In this document: piece after piece, positions 17,938-27,942 of the stretch | Position numbering within the stretch: position 1 is the stretch's first letter | Layout: each line of letters starts with the position of its first letter | Assembly: GCA_035326425.1 (NCBI GenBank) | Contig: DAOLFG010000005.1 | Location: 75,726-139,725, forward strand | Origin: CALKJU01 sp035326425 | GTDB taxonomy: Bacteria > Pseudomonadota > Alphaproteobacteria > Geminicoccales > Geminicoccaceae | Direction: 5' to 3' | DNA length: 64,000 nt | Translations under genes and position numbers: made by a program | Notes under the pieces: model-generated | Database searches by the model: none | What the model saw: the letters and a program-made list of their open reading frames with translations, nothing else | What the model was told of the DNA's origin: nothing

Positions 17938-18633
17938 ATGATCCTTATCTGTCCCGAATGTGCTACCCGCTACCGGCTGGCCGACAATGCCATCGGCCCG
18001 GACGGTCGCAGCGTCCGCTGCAAGGCTTGCGGTCACCGGTGGCACGCGACCCTGGCGAGCGTCGCCGCCGCCGAGCTGGCCGCCGCCTCGCCGCCCGCCC
18101 GGCCACCGGTCGCCGCACCGCCGCCGCAGGCCGTGCCCGAGCCGCCGGAGCCGGCGCCCCTGCCGCCGCCGCTCGCCGCCGGCAGCCGCAGCCGGCGCGA
18201 CCGGGCGCTGGGCGCCGTCGCTTGGCTCTGCCTGGCCCTGCTGGTGCTGGTGCTGACCGCCGCCTATGTCGGCCGCAACCAGGTGGTCGAGGCCTTCCCC
18301 TCGATGGCCACGGTCTACCAGAAGGTCGGGCTGCGGGTGGAGCTGCGCAGCGGCCTGGAGCTGCGCAACCTCAACTCGGTCCGCACCGAGGAGAACGGCC
18401 GGCAGGTCCTCGTGGTGACCGGCGAGATCCACAACACCGTCGATCAGGAGCGCAGCCTGCCGCGGGTTCGCGTGGCACTGCTCGACGATTCGCGCGGCGA
18501 GATCGAGTTCGGGCTGTTCGACGCCGTCGACCGCACGCTGGCCGGCGGATCCACCACCCGCTTCGAGGCGCGGCTGGTGGATCCGCCGGAATCGGCCAAG
18601 ACCTACAGCGTCTCGCTCGCCGACAGGCTGTAG
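17938..18633 (+). CDS. Zinc-ribbon membrane protein (MJ0042 / DUF3426-like)
   Basis: This 231-residue protein opens with a zinc ribbon, ICPECATRYRLADNAIG...CKACGHRW, with two CxxC pairs of the MJ0042 type. A proline-rich linker (residues about 55-90), one transmembrane helix (AVAWLCLALLVLVLTAAYVG) and a C-terminal beta-rich DUF3426-like domain follow. The function is unknown. In alphaproteobacteria this gene commonly sits divergent from ftsE, as here, which hints at an envelope or division role. Confidence 0.82.
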   Translation: MILICPECATRYRLADNAIGPDGRSVRCKACGHRWHATLASVAAAELAAASPPARPPVAAPPPQAVPEPPEPAPLPPPLAAGSRSRRDRALGAVAWLCLALLVLVLTAAYVGRNQVVEAFPSMATVYQKVGLRVELRSGLELRNLNSVRTEENGRQVLVVTGEIHNTVDQERSLPRVRVALLDDSRGEIEFGLFDAVDRTLAGGSTTRFEARLVDPPESAKTYSVSLADRL

Positions 18634-18657
18634 CCGGCGTTGGAGGCCGCCTCGCCG

Positions 18658-19092
18658 ATGCAGCTGGCGCTGGCCGAGGCCGAGGCGGCGGCCCGGCGCG
18701 GCGAGGTGCCGGTGGGGGCGGTGCTTATCGGGCCCGATCGTGGGGTCCTGGTGCGCGACGGCAACCGGATCGTCGAGCTGTCCGATCCGACCGCCCATGC
18801 CGAGATGCTGGTGCTGCGCCGCGCCGCCTCGGCCAGGGGTGCGCCGCGGCTGGTCGACTGCGACCTCTGGGTCACGCTGGAACCCTGTCCGATGTGCGCC
18901 CATGCCATCGGCCTCGCCCGCATCCGCAGACTCTATTTCGGCGCCGGCGATCCCAAGGCCGGCGGCGTCGAGCACGGCCCCCGCATCTTCCACAGCAGCT
19001 CCTGCCACCATCGGCCGGAGGTCTATGGCGGCATCGGCGAAAGCCGCGCCGCCGAGCTGTTGCGCGCCTTCTTCCAGGAGCGTCGCCGATGA
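18658..19092 (+). CDS. tadA: tRNA-adenosine deaminase TadA
   Basis: This 144-residue zinc deaminase converts A34 to inosine in tRNA-Arg(ACG). Zinc ligands and the proton shuttle are in PTAHAEMLVL and LEPCPMCAHAI. GEVPVGAVLI precedes them. I chose the ATG at 18658 because GGAGG lies 11 nt upstream; the in-frame TTG at 18640 would overlap that ribosome site. Its stop overlaps the next small ORF as ATGA. Confidence 0.9.
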   Translation: MQLALAEAEAAARRGEVPVGAVLIGPDRGVLVRDGNRIVELSDPTAHAEMLVLRRAASARGAPRLVDCDLWVTLEPCPMCAHAIGLARIRRLYFGAGDPKAGGVEHGPRIFHSSSCHHRPEVYGGIGESRAAELLRAFFQERRR

Positions 19093-19268
19093 CCGACGAT
19101 CGGATCTTCGCCCTCGTCGCCATGGTGAGCATCCTGCTCTGGGTCGGCGGCGGCCAGCTCGCCGATCCGCGGATGCGCCGGATGGCGCGCAGCGGCGCCT
19201 ACGTCATCCTGGTGGTCGGCCTGGGCCTCGCCATCATCCGCGCCCTGCTCTGGCTAGGCTCCGGGTAG
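19089..19268 (+). CDS. Small two-helix membrane protein
   Basis: This 59-residue ORF starts with an ATGA overlap on tadA. It encodes two hydrophobic helices (IFALVAMVSILLWVGG and YVILVVGLGLAIIRALLW) joined by a basic loop DPRMRRMARSG, so it should be an inner-membrane hairpin. I do not recognise the family. The tight coupling to tadA and the clean membrane topology favour a real gene. Its 3' end overlaps nnrU by 15 nt on the opposite strand. Confidence 0.6.
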   Translation: MTDDRIFALVAMVSILLWVGGGQLADPRMRRMARSGAYVILVVGLGLAIIRALLWLGSG

Positions 19269-19928
19269 GACCGCCACCCCGAACAGCCACGGGTGCAGCA
19301 GGATCAGCGCCACGTAGAGGACCAGGGCGATCCCGACGCGCTGCCAGCCGATCTCGGCCGCCGAGAAATGCTGCCGGTGCCGGGCGATCGCCCACAGCGG
19401 CAGGATCGAGGTGGTGGCCCGCAGCGCCGGCCAGCTCGCCGGCGCGCGCAGCGCCTGCTTGCGGTCGAGCGACGCCATGCCGGCCAGCGCCAGCGCGGCG
19501 AAGCTGCCGAAGAACAGCACGGACGCGAGGTCGCCGTTGGCCAGCAGGTGCGTCAGCGCCCACAGCGCGATGGCCCACATCACCGGATGCCGCGTCACGC
19601 GCAGGACGCCGCGCGCCGGGGCGTCGTCCGGCCCACCGACCGCGCTCGGGTTGGGCTGGCTGACCCCGCCTACCAGCAGCAGCAGGGCGAAGGGCATCAC
19701 CAGGAACGGCAGATGCCGCACCGCCGGCCCCGAGGGCCAGAGCTCGATCCAGGGTGCGGCCCGCCACGCCAGCACCAGCCAGACCATGGCGAGAAGGGCG
19801 ATCACGGAATAGATTGCCATGAAGGCGCGCTCGCCGAGCGTGGCGACGAGACCGGATCTGAGCCCGCCGCTGGAGATGCCGATATGGGTGCCGAGCAGGA
19901 ACAGCGCCGCGATGATCAGGTTGGTCAT
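19254..19928 (-). CDS. NnrU family membrane protein
   Basis: This 224-residue protein has about six hydrophobic helices. It carries NnrU-family features: HIGISSGGLRSGLVATLGERAF near the N-terminus, RVTRHPVMWAIALWALTHL and the histidine-containing C-terminal helices. NnrU is linked to nitric-oxide and nitrite metabolism or heme handling in denitrifiers, and relatives (ZdsI type) isomerise carotenes. No nitrogen-oxide genes are nearby, so its role here is open. The ATG at 19928 gives MTNLIIAALFLLGTHIG. Confidence 0.82.
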   Translation of the reverse strand: MTNLIIAALFLLGTHIGISSGGLRSGLVATLGERAFMAIYSVIALLAMVWLVLAWRAAPWIELWPSGPAVRHLPFLVMPFALLLLVGGVSQPNPSAVGGPDDAPARGVLRVTRHPVMWAIALWALTHLLANGDLASVLFFGSFAALALAGMASLDRKQALRAPASWPALRATTSILPLWAIARHRQHFSAAEIGWQRVGIALVLYVALILLHPWLFGVAVLPGA

Positions 19929-19990
19929 GGCTTGCCCCGGCTCCCGTCACGGCCGACCGCGATCCGGTCAATCTAGTAGGAGGGCGTGAG

Positions 19991-20551
19991 ATGCGCGAGA
20001 CGCTGGTGTTCCTGCTGGGCCTGCTGCTGATGGTCGGGGGCACCGCCCATGCGGCGGCGCCCGAAGGCGGCTTCGCCTACCGCTTCACCTCGATCGAAGG
20101 CGACCCGATGCCGCTCGACCAGTGGCGGGGCCGCCCCGTCCTGGTGGTGAATACCGCCTCCTACTGTGGCTACACCCGGCAGTTCGACGGCCTGCAGGCG
20201 CTGTGGGACCGCTATCGCGATCGCGGCCTCGTCGTGGTCGGCGTCCCGTCCAACGATTTCGGTGGCCAGGAGCCCGGCAGCAATGCCGAGATCAAGACGT
20301 TCTGCGAGGCCAACTTCGCCGTCGACTTCCCGATGACCGAGAAGGTGCATGTCAGGGGTGCGGAGTCCCACCCGCTGTTCGGCTGGTTGCGGCGGGAGCT
20401 GGGCTCCGAGGTCGGGCCGGACTGGAACTTCCACAAGTTCCTGATCGGCCCCGATGGTGCCGCCGTCGCCACCTGGCCGTCCGCCGTCGAGCCCGGATCG
20501 GCCGAGATCACCGGCGCCATCGAGGGTCTGCTCGCGCGGCCGGCCTCCTGA
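19991..20551 (+). CDS. Periplasmic glutathione peroxidase
   Basis: This 186-residue thiol peroxidase reduces hydroperoxides. A signal peptide of about 22 residues (ending AHAAAPEG) puts it in the periplasm, unlike the usual cytosolic form. The peroxidatic cysteine is C59 in NTASYCGYTRQFDGLQ. The family motifs GVPSNDFGGQEPG and WNFHKFLIGPDG are present. It is a cysteine, not selenocysteine, enzyme. The start has AGGAGGG upstream. Its stop TGA overlaps the next gene, a redox-domain cyclase, which suggests a shared redox role. Confidence 0.9.
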   Translation: MRETLVFLLGLLLMVGGTAHAAAPEGGFAYRFTSIEGDPMPLDQWRGRPVLVVNTASYCGYTRQFDGLQALWDRYRDRGLVVVGVPSNDFGGQEPGSNAEIKTFCEANFAVDFPMTEKVHVRGAESHPLFGWLRRELGSEVGPDWNFHKFLIGPDGAAVATWPSAVEPGSAEITGAIEGLLARPAS

Positions 20552-22323
20552 GCCAGCCGCACAAGGCCGAAGGCAGCCGCCGGCGCTGGCTTCGCCGGTC
20601 GGGCGGCCCGCTCGCCACCCGGCTCAGGCTGGCCAGCGGCCTGCTGCTGATGACCTATGCCACCACGCACCTGCTCAACCACACCCTGGGACTGGTCTCG
20701 CTCGACGCCCTGGTCGCCGGCCGTCACGTCTTCGCCTTCCTCTGGCTGTCCCCGCCGGTCACGGCGATCCTGGTCGCCGCCTTCTTCGTGCATCTCGTGC
20801 TCGGGCTCGCCCGGCTCTGGCAGCGTACCACCTGGCGGATGCCGTTCTGGGAGGCGATCCAGCTCGTGCTGGGCCTGGCCATCCCGCTGCTCGGCGCCCT
20901 GCACATCATGGGTACCTTCGTCATCGAGCGCTGCTGCGGCGTCCGGGGCTCCTATGTCTTCGTGCTGGCAGGCCTCTGGCCCGACCAGGCCTGGCGGCAG
21001 ACCGCCTTCCTGCTGGCGGTCTGGATCCATGGCTGTATCGGCATCCACTACTGGCTGCGCCTCAGGCCCGGCTACCGGCGGGCCCAGCGCTGGCTGGTCC
21101 TGCCGGCCGTGCTGCTGCCCTGCCTCGCGCTGCTCGGCTTCGTCGACGGCGGCCGGGCGGTCCTGGCCCGCGCCGCCCTCGATCCGGGCTGGCTGCCAGG
21201 GCTGGCGCGCCTCGACAACTGGCCCGACACCGCCACCGTCGCCTGGGCCTACGCCACGGAGGATCGGATCGTCTGGGCGCTGGCGGCCCTCATCGCCGGC
21301 ATCGTCCTGGTCGACCTGCTGCGCGGCGCGCTGACCAGACGCCGCAATCGCGTCCGCGTCACCTATGACGGCGGCCGCGTCGTCACCTTCCGCCGCGGCA
21401 CGCCGCTCCTGGAAGTGAGCCGCGCCGCCGGCATCGCCCACGCCGCGGTCTGCGGCGGCCGGGGCCGCTGCTCGACCTGCCGGGTGCGCGTGACGCGCGG
21501 GCTCGAGGACCAGACGCCGCCTTCGCCTGCCGAGCGCCGGGTGCTCGAGCGCATCGGCGCCGAGGCCGATGTCCGCCTCGCCTGCCAGCTCCGCCCGACC
21601 CGCGACCTCGCCGTCACCATGCTGATGCAGCCCGACACCAACGCCCTGGGCGCCTTGCGGAGGATGGATCCGAACCAGGGCAGCGAGCGCGAGATCGCGG
21701 TGATGTTCGCCGATCTGCGCGACTTCACCCGCCTGTCGGAGACCCGGCTGCCCTACGACGTCGTGTTCATCCTCAACCGCTACTTCACCGTGATGGGTGC
21801 CGCCATCGAGCGCGAGGGCGGGCATGTCGACAAGTTCGTCGGCGACGGCATCATGGCGCTGTTCGGCCTGGAGAAGGGGGCGGGGGAGGGTGCCCGCGCC
21901 TCGCTCGCTGCCGCCTCGGCCATGGGCGAGGCGTTGGCCGCCCTCAACGACGAGCTGGCACACGAGCTGAAGGTGCCGCTGCGCATGGGCATCGGCATCC
22001 ATGCCGGGCCCACCATCGTCGGCGAGCTGGGCTACCGTCGCGCGGTGTCGCTCACCGCCATCGGCGACACCGTCAACACCGCCAGCCGGCTCGAGACGCT
22101 GTCCAAGGAGCTGTCGGCCCAGCTGGTGATCTCCGCCCACCTGGCCGAGCTCGCGGGCGTGGATTTGCCGGCGGCACGCCCCGCCGAGGCCGAGCTGCGC
22201 GGCCGGCGGGCGCGGCTGCCGGTGCTGGCCTTCACCGACGCCCGCGACGCCTGGCCCGCCGCCGTCGGGCTCGACCGCCCGGTGCCCTGGATCCGCAGGA
22301 TCGCGGCGCTCATGGGTCGCTGA
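20548..22323 (+). CDS. Membrane adenylate/guanylate cyclase with 2Fe-2S domain
   Basis: A protein of about 591 residues with three parts. Residues 1-270 hold six helices with paired histidines (THLLNH, LHIMGT, IHGCIGIHYW), which fit heme-b ligands of a diheme anchor. Next comes a plant-type ferredoxin domain with CGGRGRCSTC and a fourth Cys in RLACQL. Last is a class III cyclase domain with metal aspartates in MFADLRDFT and KFVGDGIMALF. Similar membrane domains in rhizobial CyaC sense quinone redox state. No ATG, GTG or TTG starts the frame early. I place the start at a CTG overlapping the gpx stop (CTGA); the ATG at 20650 would cut helix 1. Confidence 0.8.
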   Translation: MSQPHKAEGSRRRWLRRSGGPLATRLRLASGLLLMTYATTHLLNHTLGLVSLDALVAGRHVFAFLWLSPPVTAILVAAFFVHLVLGLARLWQRTTWRMPFWEAIQLVLGLAIPLLGALHIMGTFVIERCCGVRGSYVFVLAGLWPDQAWRQTAFLLAVWIHGCIGIHYWLRLRPGYRRAQRWLVLPAVLLPCLALLGFVDGGRAVLARAALDPGWLPGLARLDNWPDTATVAWAYATEDRIVWALAALIAGIVLVDLLRGALTRRRNRVRVTYDGGRVVTFRRGTPLLEVSRAAGIAHAAVCGGRGRCSTCRVRVTRGLEDQTPPSPAERRVLERIGAEADVRLACQLRPTRDLAVTMLMQPDTNALGALRRMDPNQGSEREIAVMFADLRDFTRLSETRLPYDVVFILNRYFTVMGAAIEREGGHVDKFVGDGIMALFGLEKGAGEGARASLAAASAMGEALAALNDELAHELKVPLRMGIGIHAGPTIVGELGYRRAVSLTAIGDTVNTASRLETLSKELSAQLVISAHLAELAGVDLPAARPAEAELRGRRARLPVLAFTDARDAWPAAVGLDRPVPWIRRIAALMGR

Positions 22324-22332
22324 CGCCGCCGC

Positions 22333-23247
22333 TCAGATCGCCGCCACCGCCTGCCGCAGCGCGTCGGCCAGCTCGGCCATGGCGTCCGGCCGCGGCCAGG
22401 CACGACGCCAAGCCAGTGTCAGCCGCCGCGAGGCGCCGCGGTCGCTGAGCGGCCGCAGCGCGATCGGAGCGCCGGCGGCGAACGGCCCACGGCCGGCGAA
22501 AGCCGGGATGATGGCGCAGCCCAGCCCGATGCTGACCATCTGCCGCAGGCTCTCCACGCTCGCCGCCTGCACCTCGTCGTGCGGCCGCAGATCCAGTGCC
22601 TTGGCCAGCGACGAGGACTGCTCGAGCAGGCAGTGCCCGGCCTCCAGCATCAGCACGGTCTCGCCGGCCAGCTGGCCGGGCCGCAGCTCGTTCTGCTTGG
22701 CCAGCCGGTGATCGGGCGGCAGCGCCACCATGAACGGCTCGTCGCCGATATCGGCGCTGGCCAGCGCCCGCTCGTCGAACGGCCGCGACAGGATGGCGGC
22801 GTCGAGCTCGCCCCGGTGCAGCTGCTCCAGCAGCCGCGCCGTCATCGCCTCCTTCAGCTGCAGCCGGAGCCGGGGCCAACGCCGCTTCAGCGCCGGCAGC
22901 AGGTGCGGCAGCAGGTAGGGCCCTGCGGTCGGGATCACGCCGAGGCGGAGGCTGCCGGCCAGCGGCTCGGTGGTGGCCTGTGCCAGCTCGCGCAGCTTGG
23001 CCACCTCGCCCAGCACCACCCGGGCCTGGGCGATGATCGCCTGGCCCGCCGCCGTCGCCGTCGTGCCACGGCTGCCACGCTCGAACACCGGCACGCCCAG
23101 CTCCTCCTCGAGCTTGCGGACCTGGGTGCTGAGCGTCGGCTGGCTGACGTGGCACCGCAGCGCCGCCTCACCGAAATGGCCGGTGTCGGCAACCGCCACG
23201 ACATAGTCCAGATCTCGCAGGTTCACAGGCAGGCCAATCGGTTGCAT
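22333..23247 (-). CDS. oxyR: LysR-family peroxide regulator OxyR (single-cysteine form)
   Basis: This 304-residue LysR regulator is divergent from katG. The N-terminal helix-turn-helix (VSQPTLSTQVRKLEEELG) is intact. The sensing cysteine is C206 in LEAGHCLLEQ, equivalent to E. coli Cys199. The second cysteine (E. coli Cys208) is replaced by alanine about residue 215, so the usual disulfide cannot form in the same way. The ATG at 23247 lacks a ribosome site; an in-frame GTG at 23226 (VNLRDLDYVVAVA) matches the family N-terminus better and would leave the putative operator at 23246-23282 outside the gene. Confidence 0.88.
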   Translation of the reverse strand: MQPIGLPVNLRDLDYVVAVADTGHFGEAALRCHVSQPTLSTQVRKLEEELGVPVFERGSRGTTATAAGQAIIAQARVVLGEVAKLRELAQATTEPLAGSLRLGVIPTAGPYLLPHLLPALKRRWPRLRLQLKEAMTARLLEQLHRGELDAAILSRPFDERALASADIGDEPFMVALPPDHRLAKQNELRPGQLAGETVLMLEAGHCLLEQSSSLAKALDLRPHDEVQAASVESLRQMVSIGLGCAIIPAFAGRGPFAAGAPIALRPLSDRGASRRLTLAWRRAWPRPDAMAELADALRQAVAAI

Positions 23248-23282
23248 CTATCGCTACAATTAGAACAATCGATTTGCTCGAT
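23246..23282. promoter_or_regulatory. Candidate OxyR operator
   Basis: Four tetranucleotides spaced exactly 7 bp apart (ATCT, CAAT, ATCG, CGAT) match the OxyR consensus ATAG-N7-CTAT-N7-ATAG-N7-CTAT at 11 of 16 positions. The site lies 90 nt before katG and at the start of oxyR, fitting autoregulation and katG activation. The spacing is the strong point; base identity is only moderate. Confidence 0.4.
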
Positions 23283-23371
23283 CAACGCCGCCGCGCTTTA
23301 CTCCGTCCCCGCAGGGTGGGCCGCACGCTCGGGGCGGGCCGCAACCGACGAAGCCGATATCGGAGGGAAGG

Positions 23372-25582
<2,211 letters not shown>

Positions 25583-25605
25583 TCGCGGCGAATTGTCGGC
25601 CACGG

Positions 25606-25635
25606 CGCCGTCGTCCGGGAGACCGGGCGGCGGCG
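25606..25635 (+). terminator. Rho-independent-type terminator of katG
   Basis: CGCCGTCGTCCGG, loop GAGA, CCGGGCGGCGGCG forms a 13-bp stem with two G-U pairs, extendable by two more pairs, and is followed by TCCTCGTTTC. It starts 24 nt after the katG stop and points with katG. Confidence 0.7.
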
Positions 25636-25654
25636 TCCTCGTTTCAATCCGCTG

Positions 25655-26353
25655 TCAGCCCGGGCCGCGATCATGAACGCCGCCACGATCCGGCCGACCG
25701 GCAGGTTGGCGAGCCATGAGCGGGCGCATGCCGGGCATCGCCGACCAGATATCGGCGATGCGGCCGCGCAGCTTGCCGATGCGCAGCGCGTCCTCGATGC
25801 GGCGGTCGAGGAAGGCCCAGCTGTCGACGAGCCCGTCCGAGGCGTCGTCGAGCCAGTAGAGGGTGGTGGCCGCCAGCACGCCGGCGAGGCTGGCCCGCCG
25901 TGTGTACCAGCTCCAGCCCTCCCCGGGGGTGGCGGGCATGCCGGCCAGCTGCCAGACGAGGTCGGCGGTACGCCACAGGCCGCGGCCGCCCGACGTCAGA
26001 CCGTATGGCATGCTGCGCGCCACGATCGCCTTGCGTACCGCCTCGCGATGCGGCGCCAGCACCTCGAGCCGGGCGCGCACCACCTTGGCCACGCGTCGCC
26101 GGATCGGCAGGTCGCCCAAGGGCAGGTCCGCCACCGCCGCCGCCATCTGCCGGTCGGACCATTCGCCGAACCAGTCGAGCAGGCTGTCGCCGGCCCTGGG
26201 GAACAGACGGGTGGCAGTGGCGCGGTCGAACCCGGCATCGGCCGCGGCGTTGAGCAGGGTGCGCTTGGACCAGCCGTCGAAAGCGGCATGCGGCAATGCC
26301 GCCTCCAGGATCCGGTCCTTCTGCTCGCTGCGCTCCAGGGTGGCCTCGCTCAT
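25655..26353 (-). CDS. COQ9 family ubiquinone-biosynthesis protein
   Basis: This 232-residue helical protein resembles alphaproteobacterial COQ9, a TetR-like lipid-binding protein that assists CoQ ring hydroxylation. Family features are the N-terminal ILEAALPHAAFDGWS and helix pairs before GWSWYTRRASLAGVLAATTLYWLDD, which corresponds to the conserved COQ9 C-terminal domain. Its presence implies ubiquinone as respiratory quinone. The ATG at 26353 overlaps the peptide deformylase stop (ATGA), so it is translated with def. Confidence 0.85.
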   Translation of the reverse strand: MSEATLERSEQKDRILEAALPHAAFDGWSKRTLLNAAADAGFDRATATRLFPRAGDSLLDWFGEWSDRQMAAAVADLPLGDLPIRRRVAKVVRARLEVLAPHREAVRKAIVARSMPYGLTSGGRGLWRTADLVWQLAGMPATPGEGWSWYTRRASLAGVLAATTLYWLDDASDGLVDSWAFLDRRIEDALRIGKLRGRIADIWSAMPGMRPLMARQPAGRPDRGGVHDRGPG

Positions 26354-26901
26354 ACGGCCCTCTCCTCGTCGATGGCGGGTTCAGGATGCCACGACTTCAG
26401 CAGCTCCAGCTCGCGCTCGAAAGCCAGCTGGCGCAGGTCGGTCATCCGCATCGTGAACAGGATGCCGTCCAGATGATCGACCTCGTGCTGGAGGATACGG
26501 GCGAAGAGGCCCTCGGCCACGCCCCCGACCGGCGCTCCCTCGGAATCGACCGCCCGCCAGGCGACGCGGCGCCAACGCGGCACGAGCCCGCGCAGCCCCG
26601 GGATGGACAGGCAACCCTCGAACGCGCTGTCCCGTTCCTCGCCCGCCGGTGTCAGCTCGGGATTGAACAGCACCATCGGCTCGGGTGGCTCGGCGCCAGC
26701 GAGCGGCGGGGGCTGGGCGATGATCAGCCGAACACCCTCGTGGACCTGCGGCGCGGCGATGCCGATGCCCTGCGAATCCCTCATGGTCTCGATCATGTCG
26801 GCGGCCAGCCGCCGCATCTCCGGCGACGCCGGATCATCGACCTCGGCCGCCCGTGCCAGCAGTACCGGATGGCCCATGCGGGCGATCTTGCGCAGTGTCA
26901 T
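26350..26901 (-). CDS. def: Peptide deformylase
   Basis: This 183-residue metalloenzyme removes the formyl group from new proteins. All three motifs are intact: GIGIAAPQ (residues 45-52), EGCLS with C97, and QHEVDHLDG with H139, E140 and H143. It is not clustered with fmt, the common partner, but lies in front of COQ9. A second deformylase elsewhere in the genome is possible. The ATG at 26901 gives the standard MTLRKIARMGHPVL start. Confidence 0.94.
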   Translation of the reverse strand: MTLRKIARMGHPVLLARAAEVDDPASPEMRRLAADMIETMRDSQGIGIAAPQVHEGVRLIIAQPPPLAGAEPPEPMVLFNPELTPAGEERDSAFEGCLSIPGLRGLVPRWRRVAWRAVDSEGAPVGGVAEGLFARILQHEVDHLDGILFTMRMTDLRQLAFERELELLKSWHPEPAIDEERAV

Positions 26902-26958
26902 GGCGCAGGGATCTAGCCCGCCGCCCGTCTGCCGGAAAGGGCCGCTCGGCCGCTCGCC

Positions 26959-27942
26959 TCAACCCTGTGCCTGCGTCTGCGTCGCCGATGGGGCCGCATG
27001 GCCGAAGAAGCCGCGGCCGATGATCGAGGTCAGCTCGCTCAGGCCCTGCTGCAGCCAGTCGTTGAAGTCGTTGAGCCCGCCCTTGGCCAGCACCATGTTG
27101 ACCTTGTCGACGTGCAGGTCGTCGCGCATGCCGTCGATGTGCTCGAGTGCCTTGTCGGTGTCGCGCAGGCCGTACTGGCGGCGAAGCTCCGTCAGGTTCT
27201 GCTCGATGACGCCGAGGCAGTGCGCCACCGAGCGCGGGAGCTTCCAGTCGCAATAGAGGAAGGCCGCGACCTCCGGCGGGCGGATGCCTCGAGGATGGCT
27301 GCGGCGGAAGGCCTGGAAGCTGGCTGCCGAGCGCAGGACCGCCGCCCACTGGCTCTCGTCCGCCACCGTCGTTGCGAACCCGTCGGGGCCGCCGAGGCTG
27401 GTGAACTTGACGTCGAGGAGGCGGGTGGTCTGGTCGGCGCACTCGATGGCGCGGCCGAGTTCGTAGAAGTTCCATGCCTCGTCGCGGTAGAAGGTGCCGG
27501 CGGTGATGCCGACATGGGCATCGCATGCCTCCTTGATCATCGCACAGGTGCGGGCGAGTCGCTCCTCGGCGAGATCGGAGGCGGTCAGCGCCAGGACACG
27601 GTTGTAGAAGACATTGAGCTGGGCCCACATCTCGGTCGAGATCAGCGAGCGCAGCATCCGGGCGTTCTCGCGCGCATACTTCACGTCGTTGACCAGGGAG
27701 GTCGGGTTCTCGCGGTCCATGACGTAGAACCGCAGCGCGCTCTCGGCGGTCGCGGCCGGCCTCGTCTTGAAGAACTCCTCGGAATCGCCGTTCAGCGCCA
27801 GCACCGAGGCCCAGTCGTGCTGGCCCTGGCTGTCGCGCGAGAAGGTCTCCTGCACGTCGAGGATGCGGGCGAGGTTCTCGGCGCGCTCGACATAGCGGGC
27901 GAGCCAGAAGATGGCTTCGGCGTAGCGGGCGAGGAGGTTCAT
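26959..27942 (-). CDS. Alpha-E domain protein (DUF403)
   Basis: This 327-residue, all-helical protein belongs to the alpha-E (DUF403) family. Its N-terminus MNLLARYAEAIFWLARYVERAENLARILDV is typical. Alpha-E proteins are nearly always encoded with a circularly permuted ATP-grasp enzyme, as here. The pair has been predicted to make or attach a small peptide. The ATG at 27942 overlaps the ATP-grasp stop (ATGA). A transglutaminase-like partner seen elsewhere in such operons is absent from this window. Confidence 0.88.
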   Translation of the reverse strand: MNLLARYAEAIFWLARYVERAENLARILDVQETFSRDSQGQHDWASVLALNGDSEEFFKTRPAATAESALRFYVMDRENPTSLVNDVKYARENARMLRSLISTEMWAQLNVFYNRVLALTASDLAEERLARTCAMIKEACDAHVGITAGTFYRDEAWNFYELGRAIECADQTTRLLDVKFTSLGGPDGFATTVADESQWAAVLRSAASFQAFRRSHPRGIRPPEVAAFLYCDWKLPRSVAHCLGVIEQNLTELRRQYGLRDTDKALEHIDGMRDDLHVDKVNMVLAKGGLNDFNDWLQQGLSELTSIIGRGFFGHAAPSATQTQAQG

